This document shows, piece after piece, positions 10,883-21,860 of a stretch of DNA of 64,000 bases (the first letter of the stretch is position 1; each line of letters starts with the position of its first letter). A model generated the notes under the pieces. That model saw nothing but the letters and a program-made list of their open reading frames with translations, ran no database searches and was not told the origin of the DNA. The translations under genes and the position numbers were made by a program. This DNA is from Primula veris (Eukaryota; Streptophyta; Magnoliopsida; Ericales; Primulaceae), in contig OY821743.1 of the NCBI GenBank assembly GCA_963682055.1, forward strand, positions 31,544,702 through 31,608,701, written 5' to 3'.

Positions 10883-11921
10883 GTGTGTGTTGTACTTACC
10901 CAAGTGTTTTAATGTTTTATAAATTACTTTGGTTTGAATGGGATTTCACAACAGGAAATGGGGCCAATGGAATATTATAGTGTTCAGACCTTCTACCACT
11001 TATTATCTCGCCTCTTAAGTGCCTATTATCTATCTAACCCAATATATTTACTTAAGAAAAATTATACAATTACAATTAGACATGTATCAATACATTTAAA
11101 TAATTATTTTTAAGAGAAAAAACACACACGAATTATCCTGGAATAAATGTAAAAATTGTTGTAATATAAATATTAAATCTTAAAACAACAGTCCTAGAGC
11201 ATTACAAATCCAAAAATAAAAGCTTCTAAATGTGCGAAACAATTTATGAAATTTTAAAATTCAAGCAAAAATAACCAAAGTGGCACAAAGGGGGTTAAAG
11301 AGTAAGGGGTAGGCGATCAGGACTCAATACTATATCATTTTTCATAGCTAAAGAATAAGTAATAATTTATTTTTTGAAAATATAGTACTAATTAAATAAA
11401 ACACTCCACCCTTTTTTTTTTTGCTTAGCCAAAAAAAAGGCCGAATTGAGTTATATTAAAACATTGTCACATTACAATCCCTTTTTCTCATGGTCTAAAA
11501 ACATTTTCACATTGCAATCCCTTTTCTTCCTGGTCTTTAACAAATTAGAACAAAGAAAATCCCAAAGAAGAAGAAACAGAAGCCTCATTAACAACATAGT
11601 CAGATGGGTAACACAGTTACATTCTTCGTTCAAATATATCATACACCGTCACTAACAGAAAGAGTAGTCTATCATCTGTATCGAAAGCTAGTTTATGTCA
11701 TGTCCTAGTTGTTGTTGGCAAACAGAGGGAATTAAGTGCAGACCATCGGGGGCGACACACCCTCCGTAATTCCGAAAATTATCGATTTTTATTTTTATTT
11801 TTGACTATGTATTTTGACTGAAATATGTTCAAATCGATGATCTGGAACCACTCATTTTTTATTCCAATAAATTTAGTAGTTTATCTAAATTTAGCACCCC
11901 CCGGACCATTCTTGGCTTGGC
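10883..11921. other. AT-rich spacer; possible LINE 3' end near 11410
   Basis: A T-run at 11411-11422 followed by GCTTAGCC and a stretch with GAGTTATATTAAA resembles the reverse complement of a plant LINE 3' end. Otherwise no gene or repeat boundary is seen. Confidence 0.35.
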
Positions 11922-12002
11922 CTAAATGGCAAATGAATCAAATGGATGGATAATACGCTGATTTGAGGAATTATTTGCACGGAGTTCCATCTCAAGAAGC
12001 CT

Positions 12003-12515
12003 TTAAAGTGCCTCTGGATGATCGCCTCTAACATCTGCAGGAGCGTGCATTGGCACTCCAGGGCCACCATAGTTTGCTTGTTGCTGCTCTTGTTGCTGCT
12101 CATAAGGGAAAGCATGCATATGGTTATATTCTGGTATTGAACCACCTCCACGATTCTGAAGATGAAGTGGCAATGGACCATCCCTATCGAATTCTTGTAA
12201 ATTGCGAGGAAAACTATTATTATTTGATATTGACCTTTGCATATGCATTTGCTGTAACATATGATGAGGAACATTGTATCCTGCTTGGCTCCCACTCGGG
12301 TGGCGAATAGGAGAGCCCATAATATGATTCATAGGTTCACCATGCCGAATCATACCCGCTTGAGCATTGAAATTCATTGATGGGCTAGCATGACTCGGAT
12401 ATGTATCTAACGGATGAATAGGTGGCCTTGGGCGACTCATCTGAGAACCAGGATTGAATTGAGGAGAAGATGAAAATGGAATCTCACGGTCAATTGGCCC
12501 ATACAGAACACGCAT
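12003..12515 (-). pseudogene. C-terminal Pro/Met/His/Gln-rich block of the CBE1-like pseudogene
   Basis: 170 codons, low-complexity, with SRPRPPIHPLDTYPSHASP and a Gln-rich run before NYGGPGVPMHAPADVRGDHP. It ends HPEAL-stop, after which the same frame continues RLLEMELRANNSSNQRIIHP to a natural-looking stop at 11922. The early stop is therefore a nonsense change in an otherwise retained C-terminus. Confidence 0.6.
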
Positions 12516-13298
12516 TGAAGATCTTTAATAGTTGAAACCTGTACTAAAACTGGCGAGCTTATCAGAAATGTCAAATGGTTTACTAGAGGATTGTGATTCT
12601 CTATTAATCAAATTCCCAAAAGAGTTTAACACAGGATCGTTATTCTAATCAAATTCTCCTCTTCAGGTAAATGAATATCAATTCCCCTATCAGATCGACT
12701 AAGTTTAGATGATAAATCACTTCGTTGTTTTGATGAATCCGATCTAACTTGAGTATCACTATTCCCAAACCAGCTTGCAAAATTACCACTTTGCTCTTTA
12801 ATATTGCTCTTAAGTCTTGACTGAAGAGTCAAGGGCAGAAACTGGTGGCTCGGCTGATTTCAGTTCTTTCATAAAAGCTGACCCAAATAATGTTGAGGGT
12901 CAAAAAATTTTCAGATTCGGTAACATTTTCAACTTTTTTCTCTGAATTACCAGTCTCTGAAATAGGCATCAAAATCATACTTATCATTTAAAACCGAACC
13001 CTTTTGCAACACCGACAAAAAGGTGCTGCGATGCCCCACTGTCGGTTTCTACTTTAGGCTTCTCTAGACTATAAATGTTCTGTCCTTGAATAATTTTTTT
13101 CAGAAGTTATATTACTTTCGCTATACCCTGATAAGATTGTCTGCTTAAGGTCTTCACAAATGAGAACTGGAAGGGAAGTGTCTTCTTTACTGGATTTATA
13201 TAAATTTTTCAGTAATTCTACGGAAGAAGGTATAATATCAGATATCAAGTACCCATCTGTAATTTCGGGTTTCGCATTAAAGGCTTGAGATCCGCCCT

Positions 13299-14053
13299 TT
13301 AAATTACCACCAAATAGTAAAACAAGTCGTTTGGACTATTTTGTGAGAGGTCTTCTGTTCCCTTCTTATCATCTTCGGAAAACCATTGAGCAAATTTGGA
13401 AGCTTGACTGGGTGGGTTCCCAAGGTCATCTTTTTCGGTGTCCTCTACTAAACCTGAAGATCCGCTGAGATTATCAGAATATAAGGAAAGGCTAGGATCT
13501 CTGCATGGCTTGGTGTTAGCGCCATGTTTCCCATTAAAGATCTCGGTATTGGTTAAATAATTCTGTTTATGTCTTTTCACTTCATTATCTAAGATGCTAG
13601 TGCGGCATAGTTTAGCCATGTGAAATGCTGTCCTTGATATCAGGTTTTCCCACCTCAAGTGCACGAGAATGGGTTAGAAATGTAGAGCTAGGATTTTTCT
13701 CTGTCACCATGGATTTAAAACCTGAGGGTACAGGGGGCCTAAGCACAGAAGTTTGCAAAGAAGCTTTGTTTTCAACATCAGCTTCTCCGACCAGTTCGGC
13801 AAATTGGTCTTTTTTAAGCTTGTCTGTTGATAAGTTTTGTTTCTCTTGAAGTGACTTGTGTCGTTCCTTCCTCATCAACTCGAATGCTTCTCTTCTCTTC
13901 TCTCCTCGTCTTCTCGGTCTTGGCTCCCACCTTCTGCGGACCCAAACGTGTCATCGTTCAAGGAATCAGTCATCTCTCTCCTTGAGAGTGGCCCTGCCTT
14001 GTAAGGGGGAGGAGGATGACACGGCTCGTTACTCTTCTTGAGCTGATATTGAT
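13299..14053 (-). pseudogene. Central block of the CBE1-like pseudogene, with frame change
   Basis: Reading continues across the Copia target site with QYQLKKSNEPCHPPPPYKAG, then SRREMTDSLNDDTFGS, then a Lys/Glu-rich helix. The frame ends KPDIKDSISHG at 13612, while the downstream homologous part (KLCRTSILDNEVKRHKQN to FAQWFSEDDKKG) is in a different frame. An indel near 13620-13660 is therefore likely. Further pieces in mixed frames extend to about 12520. Confidence 0.6.
14049..14053. repeat. Target-site duplication TTGAT (left) of Copia element 2
   Basis: TTGAT precedes the left LTR here and follows the right LTR at 16744-16748. A 5-bp duplication is the expected Copia length and shows both ends of the insertion are intact. 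Confidence 0.9.
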
Positions 14054-14855
14054 TGAAATAATTAAATAACTTAATACTCTAAAATGCAGTAACGTGAGTT
14101 TCAGTTACAATTGAAATTCAGAGATCTCAGTTCTCAGTTCTCAGTTGTTACCGAAACAGGATATTGTATAAGCTATAAAAACACAATCAAACGTACTGAG
14201 TAACAGATTGAACACAACACGTTTGATAACGGAATTCGACCTAGTCTACTCTCCAGAGCACTTGCTCAGATTAGAATATTGAAAAAGTTTACAATACGTA
14301 TACGAGTCTTACAAATCAGTAGTTGTCTAACTGTTTAATCATATACAACTATTACTATTAATTCTCTCAACTATTCAATATACTCTCCTGCGACAATTTA
14401 TCTCTCAAGCAAATAACTCTGTATTCTCAGAAAAATAAACGATTAGTTCTGAATATATATAATGAAACCCTAAAGATGGTAACACAATATACTAAGGAAT
14501 AAACTTTCCTAGTTTATTCAACACGATTGATTTCTCAATCTTTTTTTCATTGGTTGACTCCTATAAATGAATCTTTACTGTGCAATTCTTCATATACTAT
14601 CTTCTGATATTGCACATATTCGAATATCTTCTCAGTATATTTTGCTTGATCCATAAGTTGCAATCCTACAGAAATATTGACATGTCTGTCAATATATTCC
14701 AGTTGTAATAGTAAGTTAAAACTGAAAGACTAACTCATAAAAAATTTATTAGTAACAAAATGAACATATAACAAAGTAAATGACTAATTGTTTTTTTTTA
14801 ATCAAAATAGTAACAATAAAAGAAATTATCAGGTGCTATAAAACAGGTCCTAACA
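14054..14855 (-). repeat. 3' LTR of Copia element 2
   Basis: 802 bp, starting on the minus strand with TGTTAGGACCTG and ending TTATTTCA. It is homologous throughout to 15934-16743. The sequence just inside (14856-14866) reads AATGAGGAGAT on the minus strand, a polypurine tract. Confidence 0.9.
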
Positions 14856-15167
14856 ATCTCCTCATTTGTCAATGTTTTGGCAAAAATATTTAGTTTTTCA
14901 GTTTTATCTCAATCTTTAAAAACTCCCCTTGAGTTCTGCAATTTTAAAACATTTCAAGTTATATATTCAAATTCCATAATAAAGCATTTAACCACATTCA
15001 ACTCCCTCTGAGTTTGAGAACACGTATTTCAGTTACAGCTGAAATCTCACAGCTTTATACCTCTAAATTTTTATTAGAGACAATAATTTTATAATAAGCA
15101 AATATAAGACCAATATCAAACCAAATTATTACAGCACAAAAGATAAGCAATTTCAAATTATTACGGA

Positions 15168-15560
15168 TCAAAAACGAATATCCAACAACATTAAAAAACA
15201 TATAATCTGAAAACATAGAAGACTGAAACTGAAAACACTCTCCTCCTTTTTGCCAGGATCAGTGGCAAGGGAAGACACATCACTCAACATCCCCATAGTC
15301 TGAAGTTCACTAGATTCCTCAATAGCATTAACTTTCATATCAAATCTAGGAGGAAGAAATCTCTGTGTTTTCTTAATTAATTTTTTCTCAAAAATCATTT
15401 TATCTAAATATTTAACAAGAGAGCATATTTTAATATTAAACTGTTCAACAGATTCTTTTTCTTCCATTTTCAAGTCCTCAAAGTCAATAGCTAATTGTTG
15501 CAACGTAGAGGCTTTAACTTTAGTTGTTCCCTCAAAGTAACTTTTAAGTTTTTCCAGCAT
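15168..15560 (-). pseudogene. Copia gag, UBN2 part, Copia element 2
   Basis: 130 codons with the UBN2 signature: KLKSYFEGTTKVKASTLQQL, then FEDLKMEEKESVEQFNIKIC and a PPRFD motif. It lacks a zinc knuckle and ends in unrelated hydrophobic codons after a DPGKKEE stretch. It is separated from the N-terminal gag by stops and a frame change near 15560-15660, so no intact Gag can be made from this copy. Confidence 0.75.
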
Positions 15561-15659
15561 TTTTTATTATTAGCACATTGAGAGATTAAAGAAAGAAGAT
15601 TTACAGTTAACTCATTATAGAAAGCACACAATATTTGAATCACCTAGGGCTTGTTTTTT

Positions 15660-15875
15660 CTATTCAGCATTCCAAGTTGTCTTGGCCACATTAGATACAT
15701 TCCCTTCAGCATCACTTAAGGTTGGTGGAGTCCATCCATCTTCCACCATGCTACAAGCATCTTCATCAATCTGCTTGATGTATGCTTTCATCTTGAAATT
15801 CCATAAACTATAGTTCACAGCACTTCTCAAAAGTGGTGGTTTTCCACTAGAATTTCCTTCTCCCATTAGATCCAT
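15660..15875 (-). pseudogene. Copia gag N-terminus, Copia element 2
   Basis: From the second Met (15875) it reads MDLMGEGNSSGKPPLLRS then YSLWNFKMKAYIKQIDEDAC and the WTPPT motif, the standard Copia gag start that follows the PBS. It stops at TAG (15660) after TTWNAE, where the family normally continues. An upstream in-frame ATG at 15932 overlaps the PBS and is unlikely to be the start. Confidence 0.75.
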
Positions 15876-15921
15876 AGTTCTTAGAGTACATGATCCACAC
15901 CAAGTATATTTGATGTGAACA

Positions 15922-15931
15922 TCTGATACCA
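15922..15931 (-). other. Primer-binding site of Copia element 2
   Basis: The minus strand reads TGGTATCAGA, two bases inside the LTR end, matching initiator Met-tRNA. Confidence 0.85.
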
Positions 15932-15933
15932 AT

Positions 15934-16743
15934 TGAAATAACTAAATGGCTTAATACTCTAAGATGCAGTAACGCGAGTTTCAATTACAACTTAACTTCA
16001 GAGATCTCAGTTCTCAGTTGTAACTTAAACAGGATCTTGTATGATCTATTAACATACACAATTAAACGTACTGAATAAGATATTGAATACAACACGTTTG
16101 ATAACGGAGTTCGACCTAGTCTACTCTCTTGAACACTTGCTCAGATTAGATTATTGAGAAAGTTTACAATACGTATATGAGTCTTACAAATCAGTAGCTT
16201 TCTAAATTTTTAAGCTTATACAACTATTGCTATTACTCTTCTCAACTATTCAATATAGCCTCCTGCGACAGTCTATCTCTCTAGCAAATAGTTCTGCATT
16301 ATTATAAAAATAAACGCCTAGTTCTGAATATATAATGAAAATCTATGGCCTATTGTGCTTACAAAAGATGGTAACACAATATACTAAGGAATAAACTTTC
16401 GTAGTTTATTCAACACGATTGACTTCTCAATCTTTTCTTCATTGGTTGACTTCTATAAATGAATATTTGCTGCGTAATTCTCTATATAATATCTTCTGAG
16501 ATGTCACATATTCGAATATCTTCCCAGTATATTTTGCTTGATCCACAAGCTGCAATCCTATAGAAATCTTGACCTGTCTGTCAATATCTTTCAGTTGTAA
16601 TAGTCAGTTACAACTAAAAGAGTGACTAGTAAAAGATTTATTAGTAACAAGATGAATATATAACAAAATAAATGACTAAGTGTTGTTTATCAAAATAATG
16701 ACAACAAACGAAATTATTAGGTGCTATAAAATAGGTCCTAACA
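15934..16743 (-). repeat. 5' LTR of Copia element 2
   Basis: 810 bp with the same TGTTAGGACC...TTTCA ends. It is followed by TSD TTGAT at 16744-16748. Compared with the left LTR it carries many substitutions and a few small indels. Confidence 0.9.
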
Positions 16744-16748
16744 TTGAT

Positions 16749-17259
16749 CATTAGATCTCCCCCTTGGACCAAACAACCCTGGTGGTGCATAACCAGGTGG
16801 TCTAGCAAAAGAACCACTTCCGAGAATACCATCATCTTCACCACTTTGCCAAGTTTTTCGAGTTTGGTTCCCCTGAAAATGCCCAGAATCTGAATTTTTA
16901 TCTGATTGTAAGTCACTGTCTCTGTCACTCCTCATGGAAGAGCGACCTCTATCCCACTTCCCATAAACTCCCAAAGAATAATTGCTCGAATCTCCTCTTG
17001 TAGGTGGTGATGAGCTATAATCGGTATGCCTGTGACCCTGTAGTGGTAAACTCCTAGGAATTCATTGGCCGTCTTGCGTACCATGGTAGCCATCTTTAAA
17101 TTCACTTAGCAATGATGGACCAAATTCACTCGGCAATGTCTTACATATATCTAGCTCACGAAAGTCCCTGAAATAAGAAATCTTTGAACTCTTCTCAGAT
17201 TCCTGAAGCATCTCGGGATCATTTCCGATAGATTTCTCAATCTTCTCCTCTGAGCTCAT
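16749..17259 (-). pseudogene. N-terminal block of the CBE1-like pseudogene
   Basis: It starts MSSEEKIEKSIGNDPEML at 17259. The region that in the family holds the eIF4E-binding YxxxxL-hydrophobic motif (YSRDFLLSL-type) reads YFRDFRELDICK here, so the leucine-bearing residues are missing. A TGA at 17062-17064 interrupts the frame before IPRSLPLQGHRHTDYSSSPP. The frame then stays open to the Copia target site. Confidence 0.65.
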
Positions 17260-18922
17260 TATGTAAATCCCCTAAATAAATCCCCGTGTCCAAGGTCGAG
17301 TCTTTCTCCCCTAATTATCTCACTAACTTTGCTCTCCTAATATACCCTCAATTCAATTTGACAAAAATAACGTCCTTTTGACAAGCCAAGGAAACGTCAC
17401 TAACCGACAAGTTTCTTGTTGCAAGTGCTTGGCAATTATCAGTCGTATCATAAATAACACTCTGTAATTCCCTAATTCTCTCGCTACGTTAATTCACTAC
17501 ACCCTCGATTCCACCTACAAGAATTTAACAACTCTTAGCACCACCTAACGAACAAGGTTCTAGCTCGATACAATTATTCAGCTAGGGTATTACACAGATC
17601 TATCATCCATCTCAATCTAAAACGAATCCATCTTAGTCTAAAACGAACCTTTTCTCGATTTTCTAAATACTTTTTTCATCAAAATTCAGCAAGAAACTAA
17701 CAAACTAGTCAAGATTCTTTTGAAAATTAAACTTTTTTCTTGGTTTTTCTAACTACCCATTTCATAAAATTCAACATTGAAAATAACAAACAGATTAAAA
17801 TTCAAAAATTGAATTATAACATTCACATAAATTATCAATCCATAAGAGATAGAACAAAAAAGAATTGGGTTCAAAATTCTCTAGGGTTTCTCATTTGTTA
17901 CTCCAAATTAGGGTTCAACATTACTTTAAAATGATTTTTTGAATCCTCATTTGCAAGTGAACTCTTACAAATCAAGAAAATACTTTTAAATTTTCAAATT
18001 ATTATGTCCTTGTAAAAAAGTTGAAGTTTATACTGATTGTGCAAGTAAATTTATACTCATAACGAGAACCCTTTCATATGGATTTAGGGAAAAAATTATT
18101 TTCTTGCTTCTCTTTTTCTTTCCTCATTTCTCATACTTTATCTTTAGTTCCAAATTTCTTGGATCAAAGTTAAAGATACAAAGTAGGGTTAATATTAATT
18201 AGTACCATGTAATATCAGAAGTTAACAATTAGTACCCACCATCATTTGCATTCTCAATTTAGATCATTATGTTCAAATTAATGGCGCCATAATCTTTTTT
18301 CTGCTGAATAGGAAGGTATTTCTGTCATTTCACTAATCCAATTTAAAAATTCTAAAGGATTTAAAAAAAAAAATACATACATCAATATAATTATATATTT
18401 ATACATATAAAGTCAATTTCCCTCAACCCAGTTTTCTTCTCTCACTCGTAAACTTAAACTTCGATGAGATAATTGATAGGGCCGAGCAAGAGCCATAGGC
18501 TATTCTCTCTCCTATATTTCGATCTCATTTAGCTTATATAGGATTATCAAATCCTTGCAACAATCATATCTTAAAGGATATAGTAGATATATTTTCTTAC
18601 TCACATAGAACAAAGGTTCATTCTTTCAAGCTAAGGGAATGATTGTTCATGTCACTTTGATAAGTCTATTCCTACCATTATTTACAATTTAAGATATTAG
18701 TGACATTTTCTTTAACTATCGGGAATCAAAGAAACAATACCAGCTCTTTGCGATTTCTCTATCACCAAACACAATATATGGTGCATGCAAAGACAATCAT
18801 ATCCAAAATCGGCAATACTCAATTCTATCTTCAACGATATTATAATTGTAGACCATATTACCTTTGCTTAGATTTCTATTACAAGTGTTACATCTTTGTG
18901 GATTTTGCATTCTTTTGTATAG
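17260..18922. other. AT-rich spacer, upstream of two divergent gene remnants
   Basis: 17260-17660 is less AT-rich and pyrimidine-rich on the plus strand and would be the 5' region of the CBE1-like gene. 18420-18900 may hold earlier exons of the gene at 18923, but no exon could be defended. Confidence 0.4.
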
Positions 18923-19380
18923 TGGGATCTTCTTTCTCTCAACTACCCAACTCAAGAAATAATAAGAGTCGATACATATATCCATCCAAGAGGAAGTATC
19001 TCTATCATACCCGTTCTCGTAAGTATTATAACTAATCGTTTGCTTTAGATCTAAAAATTTATACATTTTCACTAAATTACTCTTTTATGTTATATATGTA
19101 TATGTAGCCAACTCCTGTTGCCTTTAAGTTACAAGAGGTCAGTTCGGGTAATACATATACATACATAGTGTATGCTCCGGTAGATATGTATGATCTACAT
19201 TCGATGTATGTTGTTATACCTGGGGATACTACAAGTGGGACTCTTCTGACATTCTCTTTTCAAATTGTTGGCGATGAAAATGCAACAAATTCTGATATTC
19301 TGCCTCAAAATTTGGTTGGGACATTTCATAAGACTGTGACCAAGACCGAGTCTTTGATCAAGGCTGCAATTAAGGGGTGA
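18923..19380 (+). CDS. Last two exons of an unrecognised gene
   Basis: Exon 1 (18923-19018, 32 codons) follows a pyrimidine-rich acceptor ending GTATAG and ends at a consensus donor GTAAGT. It reads YPTQEIIRVDTYIHPRGSIS and then IIPVL. Exon 2 (19108-19380) follows acceptor TATGTAG, is phase 0, and runs 90 codons: PTPVAFKLQEVSSGNTYTYI, then a beta-rich stretch with VYAPVDMYDLHSMYVVIPG and FSFQIVGDENATNSD, ending TESLIKAAIKG-stop. Both exons are phase 0 and a multiple of three, and the intron is 89 bp, typical for plants. The alternating hydrophobic pattern suggests a beta-sandwich. I do not recognise the family. Upstream exons were not found, so this may be a gene tail or a truncated copy. Confidence 0.5.
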
Positions 19381-19418
19381 GGAAACTGATGTTTCTTTTA
19401 TATATTTGTTGTTTTATA

Positions 19419-19650
19419 CTCCATCCGTTCTCAATTAATAATCTTCTACGAAATCACGTGCAATTTTGACCTGTTTATAACATGTATCAAAATTTTCGAA
19501 ATAAAAAATTTCAAAATTAAATCATATAATTTAATTGAATTATATGATTAACTTTTGAAATTTTTCATTCCGACAATTTTGATATAAGTTATTGGCCGGT
19601 CAAAATTGCACGTAGTTTCGTAGGAAATAATTAATTGGGAACGGAGGGAG
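19419..19650. mobile_element. Stowaway-type MITE
   Basis: It is flanked by TA (19417-19418 and 19651-19652). The left end is CTCCATCCGTTCTCAATTAA and the right end reversed is CTCCCTCCGTTCCCAATTAA, with complementarity continuing inward for about 55 bp (CACGTGCAATTTTGACC and GGTCAAAATTGCACGTAG). It is a 232-bp, non-coding Tc1/mariner derivative. Confidence 0.9.
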
Positions 19651-19652
19651 TA

Positions 19653-20242
19653 TGAACTATTTATGTTGTCTAGAAGAAGTTTTGTTGTGGGCTTGTACAT
19701 GGTTGTGTAATATTTTCAAAGTTTAGACCTTGTACAATGTTTAAGTTGTTTGTGTAAGAAATTCGCCATAAAAAACACACGAGTTGAATGATTCCACGCA
19801 CTCGTATATCAATAAAATGGCACTGAATGTTTGTAACGTGAAGTTTTCTCACTTAGTTTCCTTTTTACGCACTTCATTGTTAGCTTTGTTTTCCTTTTGT
19901 AGCTAATGATTTTATTTCTGAATATATATTATACTGAAAAAAGTTGAATCGCCTCCGTTAAGTGTTGGATTTGGATTTCACAATGCTGACAAGTTTAGGA
20001 AGGACGGGTAGTTGCATTGTCATTGTTTCTTCTATATTCAATATGATCAGAATCACATCTAACTTATCATGCTTAAGTAAATTGTAAAATATTGACACCG
20101 AGCAAACAAAGCATGCACCAAAAGTAGGGCGGGAAAAATTAACTTCAGACTCGAAATGAAATTTATATGTTTATTAAATTCAAGACCTGTAGAGATCCCG
20201 ATAAAAGTTTTTGGGGTAGTAACACCCATGGGACGCCCAAGG
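19653..20242. other. Spacer without recognised features
   Basis: AT-rich with no gene. It may include the 3' UTR of the 18923-19380 gene remnant up to the MITE and beyond. Confidence 0.45.
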
Positions 20243-20329
20243 GATTCATTTGACAATATGTAGTTCTTTTTAGCACAGTCCTTGTTGCAACGACTGTGCT
20301 AAAAAGAACTAAATATTGTCAAATGAATC
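20243..20329. repeat. Near-perfect hairpin, 38-bp arms, 11-nt loop
   Basis: Arms 20243-20280 and 20292-20329 are complementary at 37 of 38 positions; the loop is 20281-20291. The loop-proximal bases include GCACAGTC and GACTGTGC. It could be a very short foldback MITE or a small-RNA hairpin. Confidence 0.85.
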
Positions 20330-21860
20330 TATATCATAAACCTGAAAAAAAATTGTTAGTAAACTGCAGAGAGAAAGCTAGATAGAGCCAACAACAAAAA
20401 AAGCAAAGAAAATAAAAAATATTAAGTGATTGTTCTAAATACGTGAACAAACAGTACTTCAGTCTAGTACTTTTGACCTAGAACAAGATAATCTCATAAA
20501 ACGAAAGATGCTGACCATTGCTGCTTCTTACCTGGCAAAACTTCAAGATTTGAATTTGAAGTAATATTACCAGTGTAAAAAATGACAAGAATAATTTTCC
20601 AATGTATAGTTGAGAGTCTCTAACAATACGAAAATTAAACTTTGAGGAAAGTTTTACAATAATATTTTGGTAATCAAGTAAAAAAAAAAAGTGCATTAAA
20701 ACATGATGAAAACAAGTTACTAAAAGAAAATAAGTGAAATCTAAATAAATTATTTGTACATCTTTCACATTTTAGCTATAAATTGAATATACATTCGTAT
20801 TATAATTGTGGAATCCATAAATTAATATAAGTTATGTAAAAGTGTTATATATATATATATATATTATTTTATTTTTTAATTGTAACGATGTTTCCGTTTC
20901 ACATAAATTTTAAGCTATATGCGTTTCTCGTTTCCGTTTTAGCTATTTCTTTAGTGGTAATGAATAAGCAACGAACCAATACCATTTTTTTAGTGGTGTG
21001 TTGCCACAATAGCGATTAGCGGTAGTGTTAGTTGTTTCTCAAGATCAACGATATAGCAGTTCAATGTAAACTTAGTCAATTCAAAACCAGGAGCATTGAG
21101 ATACACTGGTTATTTACTATCATTTGACTATGTAATTTTTTGTAATCGTTTTGTTTTAGTATTGTATCTCTTCACTTATCAATATACGGTTCGTTTATTT
21201 AGAAAAAAAACAATATTTGACTAGACTAGATCAAGTTGAGGTATTAGTAAATTTGGAGTTAAATAAATATAGTATCGCTATAGACACCCAAAAACATTGC
21301 TCTCTAATATGAGGTATTAGGTGAACCAACCTTATATTAAATGTTTTTTTAATCCAAAATCATAATAAAAATGTTTCCGCCACATTAACGGATAAGGTTT
21401 TCTGCTCGAAAATTTTATGATCTCATTTTCCATCAATAAATTTGTTTGTAATTTGACTTTACTTTTTAAAGTTCAGTTATTATTTAAAGAAACCCGAATT
21501 AGTACATACTTCCTAGGTCCTCTTGAATACTTCATTAAAAATAACAGTCATACTGTATCGACCTAAAGATTGATTACTTGTATTATTTTGTAAAATAAGT
21601 TGGCCAAAACTTAAGTTATTAAAATTCCAACTATAAAGATCTATATTATATGTATTTTGCGCTAAACTATATGATGACATGCACTATTCGATTCAACTAT
21701 ATGCACGTTAAAATGTGATGAAATTTTTTGAGGAAAGAATCCTCTTCAGCTTAGTTGTTGATTATGACACACTGCCGGCTCGGTATATCAGCTTACTGAT
21801 GGAATAATTCTCTTTTTGGGGAAGAAACCCCTTTTCCATGAAAAAGCGGCTGTTTAGTGA
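20330..21860. other. AT-rich spacer with possible LINE 3' end near 20960-21212
   Basis: The stretch 21100-21212, with TTTTTTGTAATCGTTTTG, TATCAATATACGG and TTTATTTAGAAAAAAAA, resembles the 3' end of a plant LINE on the plus strand. An (AT)n run lies at 20849-20864. No gene is seen. Confidence 0.4.

Larger units (their letters stand above)
14054..16743 (-). mobile_element. Second gag-only Copia element (TR-GAG-like), complete, 2690 bp
   Basis: LTRs at 14054-14855 and 15934-16743 flank 1078 bp that contain only gag relics. The primer-binding site beside the right LTR and a purine tract beside the left LTR place it on the minus strand. TSDs TTGAT are perfect. The LTRs have diverged visibly more than those of the element at 1-4343, so this is an older insertion. 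It landed in an exon of the CBE1-like gene, between the codons for RSND and QYQL. Confidence 0.9.
11922..17259 (-). pseudogene. CBE1-like eIF4E-binding protein pseudogene, split by a Copia insertion
   Basis: Minus-strand exon-like blocks run from ATG 17259 to TAG 11922 in the order of a plant CBE1-type protein (At4g01290 family, recalled from memory). They are an N-terminal block with LDICK...PSLLSEF (17259-17062), an RS/D-rich block GDSSNYS...GKWDRGRSSMRSDRD (to 16749), a block beginning QYQLKKSNEP (from 14053), REAFELMRKERHKSLQEKQN, ASKFAQWFSEDDKKGTEDLS (about 13400), VLICEDLKQTILSGYSE (about 13140) and a Pro/His/Met/Gln-rich C-terminal block (12515-11922). Family members bind the cap-binding factor eIF4E in the cytoplasm. 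Damage is extensive: a TGA at 17062-17064, a shortened eIF4E motif, the Copia insertion, a frame change near 13620-13660, and a CAA-to-TAA change just before RLLEMELRANN near 12003. Confidence 0.7.

Noticed and set aside
17503..17515. CACTACACCCTCG as a CACTA terminus
   Set aside because: It diverges from the CACTACACCAAAA end after nine bases and has no subterminal repeats or partner.
18797..19072. Minus-strand frame with a CNTCNRN cluster
   Set aside because: It overlaps the better-supported plus-strand exon 18923-19018 and has no splice or homology support.
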